NCBI RefSeq assembly: GCF_932274485.2
Contig: NC_065881.2
Span: 11,814,613-11,878,612, forward strand
Direction of reading: 5' to 3'
Length of the DNA stretch: 64,000 bases
From: Patella vulgata
Lineage: Eukaryota; Mollusca; Gastropoda; Patellidae
How positions within the stretch are numbered: the first letter of the stretch is position 1; every line of letters starts with the position of its first letter. The notes under the pieces are model-generated. The model made no database searches. It saw only the letters and a list, made by a program, of their open reading frames with translations, and was not told the origin of the DNA. The position numbers and the translations under genes were made by a program. This document shows positions 33,451-45,956 of the stretch, one piece after another.

Positions 33451-33720
33451 TCTGTATAATCATTTCATATTGGATTATTTTTATTTTTTTTATTTTTTTT
33501 TGTTCCCGTCTTTATTAGCCCAGTTCGGAGCAGAACAGTAGGACGTTAAACCCCATTTCATTTCATTCCAATCTGGATTTTTTTTGTCTCGGATATAATT
33601 AAACCATTTAAATGCTAATTTAAAAATAAACTATGTTTATTTCGTTGTTTTATTTATGGAATATGTAGAATGTTTTTCTTGTGACAAGGTCTGTATAGCC
33701 TACGTGTAACTCCGGATTTC

Positions 33721-33880
33721 TTATGTTTTATTAATTATAAAATGGCTAACTTATGTTTTATTAATTATAAAATGGCTAACTTATGTTTTATTAATCATAA
33801 AATGGCTAACTTATGTTTTATTAATTATAAAATGGCTAACTTATGTTTTATTAATTATAAAATGGCTAACTTATTCCTTC
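33721..33880. repeat. 30-bp minisatellite, five near-identical units
   Basis: The unit is AATGGCTAACTTATGTTTTA plus TTAATTATAA. It keeps an open frame (MANLCFINYK, 10 aa per unit) only because 30 is divisible by three. Unique AT-rich sequence to 34680 follows, without a gene. Confidence 0.9.
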
Positions 33881-34711
33881 ATTTTAAAAAGAATGGAAAT
33901 TCTAAAATCAAACGACTTTTAGATTAACCAGCAGATCGCTATAGACTAACCAGATCGCGTGGTTTTAATTAAATCATAAATAACTATTTATAAAACACTT
34001 TAGGACAACAGCAAGGTAAAGAATCACACTTAAACCATAGCTATTAAACAAAACCTAAATGGAAAATAAAAAAACTTCTACAAATAAAATAAACCGACAC
34101 ACGAAATTTCATTTAATGTAAAAAGCTAACAGATTAAGTTGTGAAGTTAGCTTGTTAGAATTAACAGATTTACTGCTAATTAATAATTTACGTCACGTGC
34201 TCTTCACGCGTGAAAGAATGGATAAGAATTCGAGGCGATTTGTAAGCAAGTAAGCGATTAGCCTTTTAACATGCATGCGTTGCGTTAAACATAATGACGT
34301 CATTGTATTGCCAATTAAAGGGGAGGTAATCGGGCAGTAAAAACGTTAATCGCTGCTATTGTTGGAGGATTACCTGTGAAGTGGGGACAAATGACTAACT
34401 GTCGGCATCCTTTGATGTTCTCGGGTAAGATAAACTGTGATGATCTGTGTTTAAAACCTCCCCACAGATTAACGACTAAATGTAATTAGCTTCTCAAAAC
34501 AGCCGTAAATTGCGTTAAGCCCTGTTCAGTTGATTGCTTTATGTGATGATATGGTTTCAATTTAAATGGATACACAGAAAATTTTAAAACCCAGGTTGAA
34601 TAATTTAGGATTAGCTACAAATTTGTTTAATAGAAATATGAAAGATAATCCCTTTTTCCCATTATGTGCGATGAAGATATTTTCATGTGTTTCTAACACA
34701 ATTTTTTTTTA

Positions 34712-35130
34712 AAATAACACTTTTTATGAGAAAAGTTTCATGGTCGTGTGCTTTATCCTTTATCATCAGATGGTGGGATGGTATTGGCATTCAAAGCGCG
34801 AGATAATGATATAGGCATATATGTGATATCATAATTTTAATTATGCTTTGGATCAATGAAATTGAATCACAATTTGATCCTATTAATTCATAATAAACGG
34901 GGTACTGGAGTTCTCTCTTTAAAAAAGCTCAGTGTGTATGTATGCCTGCGTAATTTGCAGACAATAGTATGCTTTTTTATGTAAAATTTCAGTTTCTGTG
35001 TTTTGAAAAAGTGACCTCTGGTTACTCCAAAATTTTCAAGGCTGAGAGGAGTGACACCCCTCCCCCCAAGAGAAACTGACTCAGGAAACTGGGAAACCTC
35101 CTCCTGCAAAAATTGATAGATCCATCCCTG
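34712..35130 (-). mobile_element. Nonautonomous hAT-like element, one end lost
   Basis: Reverse-oriented relative of 21772-22169; the outer end GATCCATCCCTG is at 35130, and the flank AAATCTGCTGAGAA is shared with the copy ending at 38030. Confidence 0.7.
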
Positions 35131-35548
35131 AAATCTGCTGAGAACCATTGGGGTCACGAGAGGACAAGCCTTAGCAATTGCCTGTGGTTATGTCCCTTTT
35201 CCGAAAACACTGAATAATTTTTAATGGATATTTTTTTTTCAAATTTGGTGTGAATCATTAGGACTGAAGCCTATTATATTTCAGTCGAATCATTTGGTGC
35301 CAAACATTAAGACCATATATACCCCGGTGATTCTTGGCATTCTAGAACTTTCCGTTCCAGAGGAATATTACGTGTCCGGCAAAATCTGCGAAGACGATAG
35401 AGATTAGTTTTCTTGAAGGAAGGGTCCATATTAGTTTTGTAAAAACTCCAAGTTTCCCTTTCGCTTAAGCTGCGGGCTATATTTTTTGCTGTTTGTGGGC
35501 GTATTCCTTGATTATGCATCGACTGAAAATCTATATTTGTCTTGAAGT

Positions 35549-35872
35549 TTAAAGGACAATATTGGTGTCAGCCCATATGATAGAACTGGTTAAACACGTT
35601 CCAAATATAATTTTAACACAGATACCATTGCTACGGTAGATGCGTAAGGAAGATTTAAGAAAACGGAAGTGACGAAAGCAAAAGGAAAACAGGAGTTACC
35701 CTTTTATATAACCGACTGAAGTAACTAGCAAAGACAGATACACGGGCGAATTTCTGCTTATTGATAGTTCCTCCGAAGACCAAATGATCTCTTTGTTAAA
35801 ATTATATTTGGAACGTGTTTACCCAGTTCTATCACATATGTGATAATGACTCACACCAATATTGTCCTTTAA
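35549..35872. mobile_element. TTAA-flanked foldback MITE (AGGACAATATTGGTGT arms)
   Basis: Left arm TTAAAGGACAATATTGGTGT through CGTTCCAAATATAATTTTAA and an inverted right arm of about 75 bp; 324 bp overall. It is absent from the matching place in the second segmental copy. Confidence 0.8.
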
Positions 35873-37394
35873 CATGGCTCTAATCTTTGGAAGCTTGAAA
35901 TAGACGACAATAGATCTAAAAGCACATATTAATGTAATATGAGTGTATATAAAGATATTTATATTCAAGTTTGTTTTTTTTTAAAAATATTGTAATTTCT
36001 AATTCATTCGGTGAAAAACGTGAACAGTTCCACTTGAACTGCAGTCGTTCAGCCTACCTCTGCTTTGTCCATTCTACAGGTTTTTATTAATTATTGTTTT
36101 GTGGTTTGTGAATAATTACTAATCACTTCCACAATGTCTTGTAGGATATATTTTTCTTTATTCATTTCAAATTGCGCCTCTGACACTTTAGAGTACACGA
36201 CTCGTGTACTGATTTTAAAATGTTCAGTGTGGCTTATATTGAATATTAATATCTTATTTTGTTTATTACACATGGCACCCGAAACCTCGTGTACTGATTT
36301 TAAAATATTCAATATTAGCATCTTATAATTTTATTTTCACAAGATATTAATAATACTGAAATTGACGGATATTGAATTATAATTCGTGTTTTTAATATCG
36401 ACCGGTATGGGACATTTTGAGTTAGAGGTTTACCTCCTTTAAAGAATCAATCACAAATTTAAAAAAATCATTTAAAACCCAAATGTTCACTTGTTCGTTG
36501 ATACATTTCACATCCATCATCATTTAACCTTCAATCAGCTTAAAAACTTAAAAACTAAATGAGAACATAATAGGTAGTTAAAATGGTTAACGATTTGACT
36601 TTCAGACATATCGTCGCCCATTTAACAAGATAATCTAATTGATTCCATTATAATAATACAGACGAGGAGTAAAATCGGCGACGGGGTGTTAATATGCCTG
36701 GAACACTCTAACTCATGATGATCCAAATATATACCTTTGAAGTTACGATTATCAATTTAAGCTTATTAATTTAACTTTTAACGATTAGAATCGTTATAAA
36801 TTGATAATGTTATATTTCCAAACCGCGGCTCCCGACAAAACGAATGGAGGATATTAGATTAATCAATTTCTATACGGATTAACTGTATATCACCTTTATT
36901 TTAAATTGATAAAATGATACAGTTATCCATCAGACCCTTGTAATCATAATTTAGGAAACTTTTTAAAATAATGAGAAGTTTATAATAATTTCATTTCTTC
37001 AAAGCCAAATTTAAGCATAATTTAGGAAACTTTTAAAATTTTAGAAATAGTAGTTAAAAATAATAATAAGCATAGATTATCAATTTATAACGATTTCATT
37101 TCTTCAAAGACAATATAATCATAATTTAGGATAGTTGTCCCACCCGAAAGACGTCCATTGTCAGATTCTCCGTCCGTCCAATAACACAGTTGAAACAACG
37201 CCGGAAAATCCCCAATGCAGTTTCTCGGCCAACGCAGGGATCGAACACTCGACCTCCAGGCTAGCGTGCTAACGTCTTACTCCCAGAGCCACCGTGACTC
37301 CCCACGTTTTGAAAATACGACCGATTGGTATATTAAAACGGTTGCTGGAACATTGTTATAAATAAAATATTAAACATTTCAATACAACTGTCTT

Positions 37395-37625
37395 ATATTC
37401 GATCCCTGCATTGGCTAAGAAAGTTCATCGGGATTTTCCAACGTGGTTTCCCCTTGTCAGTGGTGCAGGAAGAAGGGCCTGACAAGGACAGCTGTCTAGT
37501 CGTTCGGATGGGACAAGGTCCCGTGTATACATTGGCCTGCACATAAAAGATCAATTGGTCAGCTGGAATTCGATATAAGAGCAGGCCATAGTGCCGCTGC
37601 CCGGGCAAAATTTCTCTCAGAGCAC
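37395..37625 (+). mobile_element. SINE family B, at the duplication junction
   Basis: From ATTCGATCCCTGCATTGGC to AAATTTCTCTCAGAGCACA, where the second segmental copy begins. With the reverse-oriented remnant at 37138-37300 it forms an inverted pair at the junction. Confidence 0.75.
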
Positions 37626-37629
37626 ATAA

Positions 37630-40288
37630 GAAAAGTGTCACGGTCGTGTGCTTTATCCTTTATCATCAGATGGTAGGTCGTGGTGGGCATCCAAAGCAAA
37701 AGATAACGATATAGACATATATGTGGTATCACAATTAATGCTTTGCATCATTGACTCACAATGTGATCCTATTAATTCATAATAAAAATTGACGTCAAAC
37801 GGGGTTTGGGATTTCTCTCTTTAAAAACCTCAGTGTGTATGTATGCCTATGTAATTTGGAGACGATAGTATCTTTCTATGTAAAATCCCAGTTTCTGTGT
37901 TTTGACAAAGTGACCTCTGGTTACACCAAAAATTTTCATGGGCGAGGGGAGTGACACCTCTCCCTCCAAGATACATTGTCTCAGGAACCCGGCAAACCGC
38001 CTCCTGCAAAAATTCATAGATCCGTCCCTGAAATCTGCTGAGAATCATTTAGTCTGGAGGCTCAGCGCGGGGAGGTGTCCACCAAATGGGCACAAAACCA
38101 GACCCAACCCGAGTGGTAATCAGTCCGCCGTTGGGGCGTTTTCGAGATATTCGGGGTCAAAGGTCAAATGGGTTCATTTGCACTGAATGTGAATGCGCAG
38201 TCCTTCTTGTATCATGAATATAAGCTGAAAATGATCGAAAGTAATCACACTTTCATAAAAATGTAAACTTGCTAAATTCACCTTTGTTCTTTGTGACAAC
38301 AGAGGTCGAAAGGTCACATTTTCCGTTTTAGCACTAGGAAGATTTAAAATAATAAATGTCAGCGTAAAATATAAAACCTAAAGCGAAACTTGTTCTAATT
38401 AATAATAGGATCATTTAAAATTTATCTTTAGGTGGTCTTAGCACTGAACTTTTACTTTGGAACGTCGAAAATGATCTTGCTTAACAGAACCAACACACTT
38501 TGAAACCTGTTTCAAAAATTTCCCTCTCGCTTAAGCTGCTTGCTATATTTTTTGCTATTTGGTGGCTCTTATCTTTGGAAGCTTGAAATAGACGAAAATG
38601 GGTCTAAAAGCACATATTAATGTAATATGAGCGTATAAAGATATTTATATTCAAGTTTTTAAATAACAATAATCAATTATTGTAATTTCTAATCAATGTT
38701 CGGTGAAATACGTTAACAGTCCGATTTAAACAGCAATTGTTCAGTCTACCTCTGCTTAGTCAATTCTATAGGGCATTTTAGTTATTATTTTGTGGTTTGT
38801 GAATATTTACTAATTACTTCGGCAATGTCTTGTAGGATATGTTTTTCTTTTTTCATTACAAATGGCACCCGAAACTATAGATTACACGACTCGTGTACTG
38901 ATTTTAAAATGTTCAGCGTGTCTAAAATATTGAATATTAGTTCATTACAAATGGGACCCGAAATACTTCGAGTACATGACTCGTGTACTGATTTTAAATT
39001 GTTCAGTGTGTCTTAAATATTGAATATTATGATCGTATTTTGTTCATTACAAATGGCGCCCGAAACCTTACAGTACACAACTCGTGTAGTGATTTTAAAC
39101 TTTCAATATTAGGATCTTATAATTATTTTCACAAGATAACATTAAGACTGAAATGGACCTATATTTGTGGCGAGGGGACGTTAAACCCCATCTCTCTCTC
39201 TCTCCCTCTCTCTCTCTCCAATATTGAATTATAATTCGTGTTTTTAATATCGACTGGTATGGAACATTTTGAGTTAAAGGTTTACCTCCTTTAAAGATTC
39301 AATCACAAATTTAAAGAATCATTTAAAATCTAAATGTCAACTTGTTCGTTGATACATTTCACATCCATCATCATTTAACCTTCAATCAGCTTAAAAACTT
39401 AAAAACTAAATGAGAACATAATAGGTAGTTAAAATGGTTAACGATTTGACTTGTAGACATATTGTCGCCCATTTAACAAGATAATCTAATTGATTCCATT
39501 ATAATAATACAGACGAACAGTAAAATCAGCGACGGGGTGTTAATATGCCTGGAACATTCTAACTCATCATAATCCAAATATATACCTTTGAAGTTATGAT
39601 TATCACTTTTAACGATTGAAATTGTTATAAATTGATAATCTTACGAATGGACGATATTAGATTAATCAATTTCTATACGGATTAACTCTATATCACCGTT
39701 ATTTTAATTTGATAAGAAAATAATACAGTAATTAATTTAAGAGCCATATAATCATAATTTAGGAAACTTTTTAAAATAATAAGAAGTTTAAAATAAGATT
39801 ATCGATTTATAATAATTTCATTTCTTCAAAGCCAAATATAAGCATAATTTAGGAATTTTAGAATTACTTTTTAAAGATAGTAATTAGCTTTAAAAATAAG
39901 ATTATCAATTTATAACGATTTCATTTCTTCAAAGCCAAATATGATAATAATTTAGGAAACTTTTTATTTAACAGTTTAAAATTAATAAGACGCTTAAAAT
40001 AAGATTATAGATTTAAAATAATTTCATTCCTTCAAAGACAAATTTAATCATAATTTAGGAAACTTTTAAAATAAGGTTATCAATTTATAACGATTTTAAT
40101 TGTTTAAAGCCAAAGCCAAATATAATCATAATTTAGGATAGTTGTACTAACCGAACGACTATATATATGTTGTCCATTGCCAAGTCCTCTGCCATGCACC
40201 ACTAACAAAGGGGAACAACTTTCTCGGCCAACGTGCAGGGACCGACGACGGGACCTCGTCCTACTCACTGAGCTACCGTGGCTCCCCT
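37630..40288. repeat. Segmental duplication, copy 2
   Basis: Contains the hAT-like remnant (to 38030), about 480 bp not found in copy 1 (38040-38520), the shared 1.2-kb segment with added local duplications at 38870-39110 and 39720-40130, a short SINE A tail at 39165-39222, and a SINE B remnant at 40138-40288. Confidence 0.8.
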
Positions 40289-40443
40289 TTATCAAGGTTA
40301 TAAATAAAATATTAGATATTTTAATACAGCTGTCTTAAGGTGGTCTAGTTTGTAAGGCCATTAAATAATTATCAAAAATCGCTGGCTGTAAACAAATAAT
40401 TTAAAACCCCTAAACATTTTCAAAACTGTCACCGAATATTTAA

Positions 40444-40832
40444 TTAAACATACATTATGCAATAGCTAAATTAGCCTATTGCAGGTCTTTCTTTATGTCT
40501 GAAATGTTATCTAAATTATTAATTAGACATTAATTAACTTATCAAGACCATAATTAATTCTCGGTGCCATCGTTAGTCTGCGATATTTAGTGGATTTGAA
40601 TACGTTTTGTTGTGGATAAAATAACTGTAAAAATGGATAATCGAGACTTTATTTAATATCTTAACAATGATAGTAATAACGATCGAGGCTAGCCTAAAAT
40701 TGAATCGCTAATATCGAGAATGAAGCAATTTGACCGACATTTTCAGCATATTCTCTTTTTCATTATCTATTGTTTAACTATTATAGTGAGAACTGTCAGC
40801 TCTTTATCGCATCTTACCTAATGTTTCTTTAA
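40444..40832. mobile_element. MITE family M
   Basis: TTAAACATACATTATGCAAT at the left and CTTACCTAATGTTTCTTTAA at the right. Confidence 0.8.
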
Positions 40833-41074
40833 TAGGTTATTGTCTTCGATAGTTCTCTCATAGCACACACTTTGGCATCATCAATAGAAGGCTTGATTTC
40901 GCTTTTAACTCAGTATATCTTAGATTGTAAAACTCGCGGTCGTTGCTCCAGGAACATGGCGCTTTGGTGTGTGTATACCTTTCTTCCTTATCCCGATCTG
41001 TGCAGAAAAGTTGGAATTTAATCTCCATTTCTTTTGTTTTATTTTATTTTATAGTCGCAATATTCTAGATTAAA

Positions 41075-41091
41075 ATAGAGAGAGAGAGAGG

Positions 41092-41130
<39 letters not shown>

Positions 41131-41337
41131 GGGGGTTAACGTCCACTCGACACAAACTAGGTCATTTCGGGACTAATATATTGTTCCAATTTTAATTCCA
41201 TAATTCGCTTGCGCGTAGGGGTCTTTAGCAGTGGGAGGAGACCGGAGGACCAGGAGAAAACCTACGTAGTTGGACAGGCGACCCTACCCCTTGTCACGTA
41301 CAACCGGGGATTCGAAACCACGCCAGTTGAATCAAAG
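41075..41337 (-). mobile_element. SINE family A, nearly full length
   Basis: A long GA tail, GTCCACTCGACACAAACTAG, the Meta-like block and a B-box-like GGGGATTCGAAACC; the tRNA-like head stops at GCCAGTTGAATCAAAGG. Confidence 0.85.
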
Positions 41338-41924
41338 GCTAATTCTAAAAAGGTGCAATTACATGGGGGTAGAATAGTTATATTATAATAAGAATCCACC
41401 ACCCCAATACAATTAAAATTAAATCAAGTTCTCAATTATTTTTTTTCGTGTCCACCAACATGTACACGGAACCTTGAGTTCTATTTTCATTACGAACCCG
41501 TTCCTCACTTTGTATATAGAACATTATACATCAATTACCCCCCCCCCACACACACACACATAGTTTTTTTTAACCTTTTAAACTCTAAACAGAAAATGTT
41601 TTAATGAAAAATACACCTTGATGATTAACGGACCAAATCACAATATCCCTAAGTAATACCTCAAAAACTTTTAAAGATACGTTATTCTAGATCTTAGTTA
41701 GAAGATAAATGACTTAATATCAAGAACATAGGTGTACGAGCCAAGGGGGGAAAGGGGGTTGGGGCAGCTGCTCCCTAACTTTCGGGCAATCTGACTTTGC
41801 GGCCAGACGGGTAAAGTGACAACAAATATTATTATTTCATCTGTAACCCGCATTTTTTTCGGACATTACAAGTTCTGCTTCCACTATAGCATTCATCGAG
41901 CCCGTACGCTTATGGGCGGAGCGG

Positions 41925-42195
41925 AAATGAAATGGGGTTTAACGTCCTATTGTTCTGCTCCTTATACTGGGCTAATGAAGACGGGCACACGCCATACAGT
42001 GTGCTATGAGGGAAATTTTGCCCGGGCAGCGGCACTATCGCCTACTCTTATATCGAATTCCAACTGTCAAGGGATCTTTTACGTGCATTCCAATGTATAC
42101 ACGGGACCTCGGTTTTTTGTATCATCCGAAGGACTACACAGCTGTCCTTGTCAGTCCCTCCGTCCTGCATCACTGACAAGGGGGAACCACTGGAG
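41925..42195 (-). mobile_element. SINE family B
   Basis: From GAAATGAAATGGGGTTTAAC to CACTGACAAGGGGGAACCAC. The forward frame here only translates the SINE. Next to it, 42200-43019, is AT-rich sequence with a threefold repeat of CAATCAAACAGTTTGTTC (42610-42695). Confidence 0.8.
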
Positions 42196-43019
42196 CGGAA
42201 ATAACGGATATTGAAAAATGTTTTAATGAAAAATACGCCGTGATGATTTTTTAACTCATGACCTAATCACACCTTCCCTAATTAATACCCCAATCACTTT
42301 TAAAAACACGTTATTCTAGATCTTAGTCATTAAAGAAATGACTTAATTAATATCAATAGACGTATACAATATACACTAACTGTGGAATAATTGTCTCAAT
42401 GTACATAATATAATTTAATTATTAATTTCACTCTACATGTAAGCAGTTTATTACACGTACATATACATTGATTTAAAACCTGTTAAATTTAAATCATTAT
42501 GTCCGTCAGTCCGTCTGTCAGGTGGTAAGCTGTATATCACAGTTTTAACAGTTTTAACAAGAAGCCCGCACAACTTCGTACTTTTTATTAAGTTATTAGA
42601 TATATTCTAAACCAATCAAACAGTTTGTTCTTAAACTCTTCAACCAATCAAACAGTTTGTTCTTAAACTCCAACCACTCAAACAATTTGTTCTCAAACTC
42701 CCCAAGATAGATTAAAATAATATATTCATCCACTTCACAGATTGTATTGTTTCAGATAACGGTTTAAACAGAACTCATATGTAATATTTTAAACACGTTT
42801 TCATGGTATCTGATGATGACTGAAAACTAATGTGAATTCTTCGTCCAAATCTGTCCGTTACTGAAAATAGTAACAGATTCACTGGTGCCAAGTTATCGAA
42901 TTCCATACCTGACTGTCAAGAATATTGCAGATCAAATCACATGTATTTACTTCCTAGCCGATAATTTACATTTTTATCATTATAGGCCTACCTGGTCTAG
43001 TGATCTTTGTGCATGTATA

Positions 43020-43021
43020 CT

Positions 43022-43055
<34 letters not shown>

Positions 43056-43275
43056 TGGGGTTTAACGTCTACTCAACACAAACTAGGTAATTTCTGGACT
43101 AACACATGGTTCAATTTTATTTCTATAATTCACTTGCGCGTATAAGGGTCTTTAGCGGTGCGGGGAACTGGAGGACTCGGAGAAAACCCATGAGGTTGGA
43201 CATGCGACCCTTCCCCTTGTCACGTCTTATGATACAGTGCGCACGAGCTAATCTTTCAGCCATCCAGCCCCCTAT
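43020..43275 (-). mobile_element. SINE family A, nearly full length
   Basis: A GA tail of about 30 nt, body with small deletions in the B-box region, head ending CAGCCATCCAGCCCCC. The region 43280-43970 that follows holds no recognised gene. Confidence 0.8.
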
Positions 43276-43974
43276 GTGCATGTATACATTATTTGTTTTG
43301 GCAGTGTGGGTTTATGATTGTAATATTGTGATTTTGTTAATATATTGTGTTGTAAATAGTTGTCTACTTTTTTCATGTTTTATTATACTGACATTCTCTT
43401 TTATACACCTCTGTGTTTCTCGTTATAAAGGTCAAAATGTAAGACATGCCCCCTGATCTAAACGTCATTAACTCTTTTAAAATAAAGTCATTATTATAAT
43501 TATTAACTTGTAAGTATGGGTGTGTCTGTGTGTAGGGCGGGGGGCGGGGGTAAATAGAACGGGAACGGGGAATTTATAGTGACCGATGGAAATAATAATA
43601 ATATGGCCATATCTCCCTGTTGTCTAGATTTCAAAATAAAACCTTTTTAAAAACTCGATTGAAACAAATTTCGTCAGCAGTGCGTGTGGTGGGATAGTCG
43701 TAGCAGCGGGACAATGTTCTGTAATGTCGCCCCCAGTGGGGGCGGTCGCACTATAAGGGAAACATTAATGCTGATGAATATATAAACGCGGAAAAACAAG
43801 TTTGCGGAAAATTGAATATCCTCTCATGAACCCAATCATTCGCACCAAATTTGAAAAAAAGATTTAAAAACTGTGGCCTCTTTTATCCTGTTAACAACGT
43901 TTTTGGCTAATGAGACATAGTCTCTATCGTATGTTAAAGACTAGGAGGTTCTGGGTGACCGAGACTAAATGAGA

Positions 43975-44428
43975 CAGGGCTTAATGTTAAGGTTTTATTG
44001 GCGAATCACGGTTTCCGGTGTTTTAGGGTTCCGTGAAAATTTCCAGTATTTGACTTCTGATTATAACAAGATATCACACTTACACTTATAGAACAGAATT
44101 AACATATTTATATTTATTAACAAGAAATATTCAAAGTGGACCCAAAGGCAAACGACCCCTCGCTGTCACCTGCACCAGACGATGTTCTGTCATGTAATTT
44201 TCGTGCTTTTGGTGGTGATGGGAATACGTAAACAATAAAAAAATTTAAAACAGAAATCGAAAGGCATCCATGTATGATCATAATGATAGCTCAGATTCCC
44301 CATTGACTCTTTTCAGATTTATAAGGCCACATAACATTTTTTCATGGCACGGATTTCAGATTTTCAACACATGTTTTTTTTTATCCAGAGGCACGCCCGT
44401 GTATGCAGGCGCGTTAAAATAGGCACTG
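43975..44428. mobile_element. hAT-like nonautonomous element, diverged short copy
   Basis: Ends CAGGGCTTAATGTTAAGG and CGTTAAAATAGGCACTG match the element at 47308-48362. No target duplication is preserved. Confidence 0.65.
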
Positions 44429-44599
44429 TAACGGGGTATAACTCTCGAACGAAAGAATTGTTCTTAACCGAGTTATTTTGACCCTTACAATATATATTGG
44501 GGTGTGTGGGTGTGTGTGTGTGGGGGGGGGGGGGGTAGCTAGAATGGGAAAGAGTCTTTTGACCCTTAAAATATATAGAGGGTCCACAAACTGGAGTGT

Positions 44600-44730
44600 A
44601 ATCCAACAAGTTGCAATCCGATGCACACCGATACTGAACTCACCAAGCTTGATAATATTGAGGGAATGCTCTTCGAAACGTCGCCTAAATAAATCGGTGG
44701 CTGTTCCATAACTATGTGTTATAGTTTATT
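44600..44730 (+). repeat. Retroelement-type 3' end with CTCTTCGAAACGTCG motif
   Basis: GAGGGAATGCTCTTCGAAAC, AAATAAATCGG and ACTATGTGTTATAGTTTATT match 54880-55025 block by block. A GAAACGTC motif near the end is known from some Penelope-like elements; membership is only suggested. Confidence 0.45.
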
Positions 44731-44756
44731 ATTCCACGATCCTTTGATCCTTAAAA

Positions 44757-45092
44757 TAAAATGAGGTTTAACGTCCCAGTACTGTTCTGCTCTCTGGAGT
44801 AATGAAGACGGGCATACGCCATACAGTTTGCAATGAGGGAAATTTTGCCCGGGTAAACGGCCTACTCTTATATCGAATTCCAATTACCAAGGGATCTTTT
44901 ACGTGCACGCCAGTGTGTACACGGGACCTCGGTTCCGAACGACTAGACAGCTGTCCTTGCCAGGCCCCCCGTCCTGCATCACTGGCAAGGTGAAACCACG
45001 CCGGAAAATCTAGATGAACTTTTTCGGCCAATACAAGGATCGAACACCCGACCTCCAGGCTAGCAAGCCAGTGTCTTATCCACCGTGACCCC
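44757..45092 (-). mobile_element. SINE family B, full length
   Basis: From AAAATGAGGTTTAACGTCC to the head CCAGTGTCTTATCCACCGTG, with a B-box-like GATCGAACACCCGACC. C-rich and CA-rich runs follow. Confidence 0.85.
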
Positions 45093-45445
45093 CCCCCCCC
45101 ACACACACACACACACACTCACCCTTGATCCTTAACATATTGGCTATATTAAGTTTCATCTAAAATTGTTGCCTGGGGACCACAAAATTGGTATATATAT
45201 CAGATGCTTTGTGACTATTTGTGTAAAGTGGACCGGCCATTTTAACTGGAAGTTAGTGTCCGATTTTCACAAAATGAAATTTGAATGAAATTGTGACAAA
45301 TACAGTCGGCTCTGTTTTGGCAGCCTAGGCTTTCATGACAAAATAGACATTTCTGCTTGGGCCCGCCCTTATGTTCAGCAGGGCTGCGTGAAAATGTGGT
45401 GCGCATAAAAATGCACTGTTTATTGCGAGTAAAGGGGATAGCGAG

Positions 45446-45646
45446 CTACATCTATTTGTTAAGGCCTGCTCAATTTTTTCCAAGGTCGCTGAGATGTAAA
45501 TAAGGTTAGAACTGTACGTGATTGTTGGCGAGATTATAGGTTAGTGTAAGATCCAGGGTTAGGGTTAGAGTTGGGATTAGCGCTAGCCCTGTTCACATCT
45601 CGTGACCCATGACCAAAAATTGAGCTGGCCTTATCATTTAGCACTA
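45446..45646. mobile_element. Telomere-like foldback MITE, family T
   Basis: ATCTATTTGTTAAGGCCTGC at the left, AATTGAGCTGGCCTTATCAT at the right, core with AGGGTTAGGGTTAGAG. It lies 310 bp upstream of the zinc-finger gene; the spacer 45650-45956 is unique and should hold its promoter. Confidence 0.8.
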
Positions 45647-45956
45647 ACCGGGGATAGCGTTATCGGGGTGCGGCGTGCATTCTGCACACAAGAGAATTAA
45701 TTAACTACTCTACTTCGACAATAGATCTCTGCCCTTAATTGCCGCCATCAAAATTCTCGAAATATACTTTGTGTTTTTCACTAAAGTCGTCGATTCAAGC
45801 CTTAAAATGCCAGTCAACTGGCTTAGTGTCTGTTCTCTTGAAAGCGGAGCTAATTGTGTAGACAAGAGTACAGCCTAAATTTAGGTGTGACTAGATATCC
45901 CGCAAAACAATGCGACTGGACACTCGAGGCTATCGACTCTTCAACAACAAAACAAT

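Larger units (their letters stand above)
34712..37300. repeat. Segmental duplication, copy 1
   Basis: Matches 37630-40288 in the same order and orientation: the hAT-like remnant, the GCTTAAGCTGC block, the GGAAGCTTGAAATAGACGA block and the following 1.2 kb of unique sequence (TGGGACATTTTGAGTTAGAG and onward), ending in a SINE B remnant at 37138-37300. Indels separate the copies, among them the MITE at 35549-35872. Confidence 0.8.

Noticed and set aside
33742-33927. Frame with four MANLCFINYK-type repeats
   Set aside because: A 30-bp minisatellite read in frame; no other coding support.
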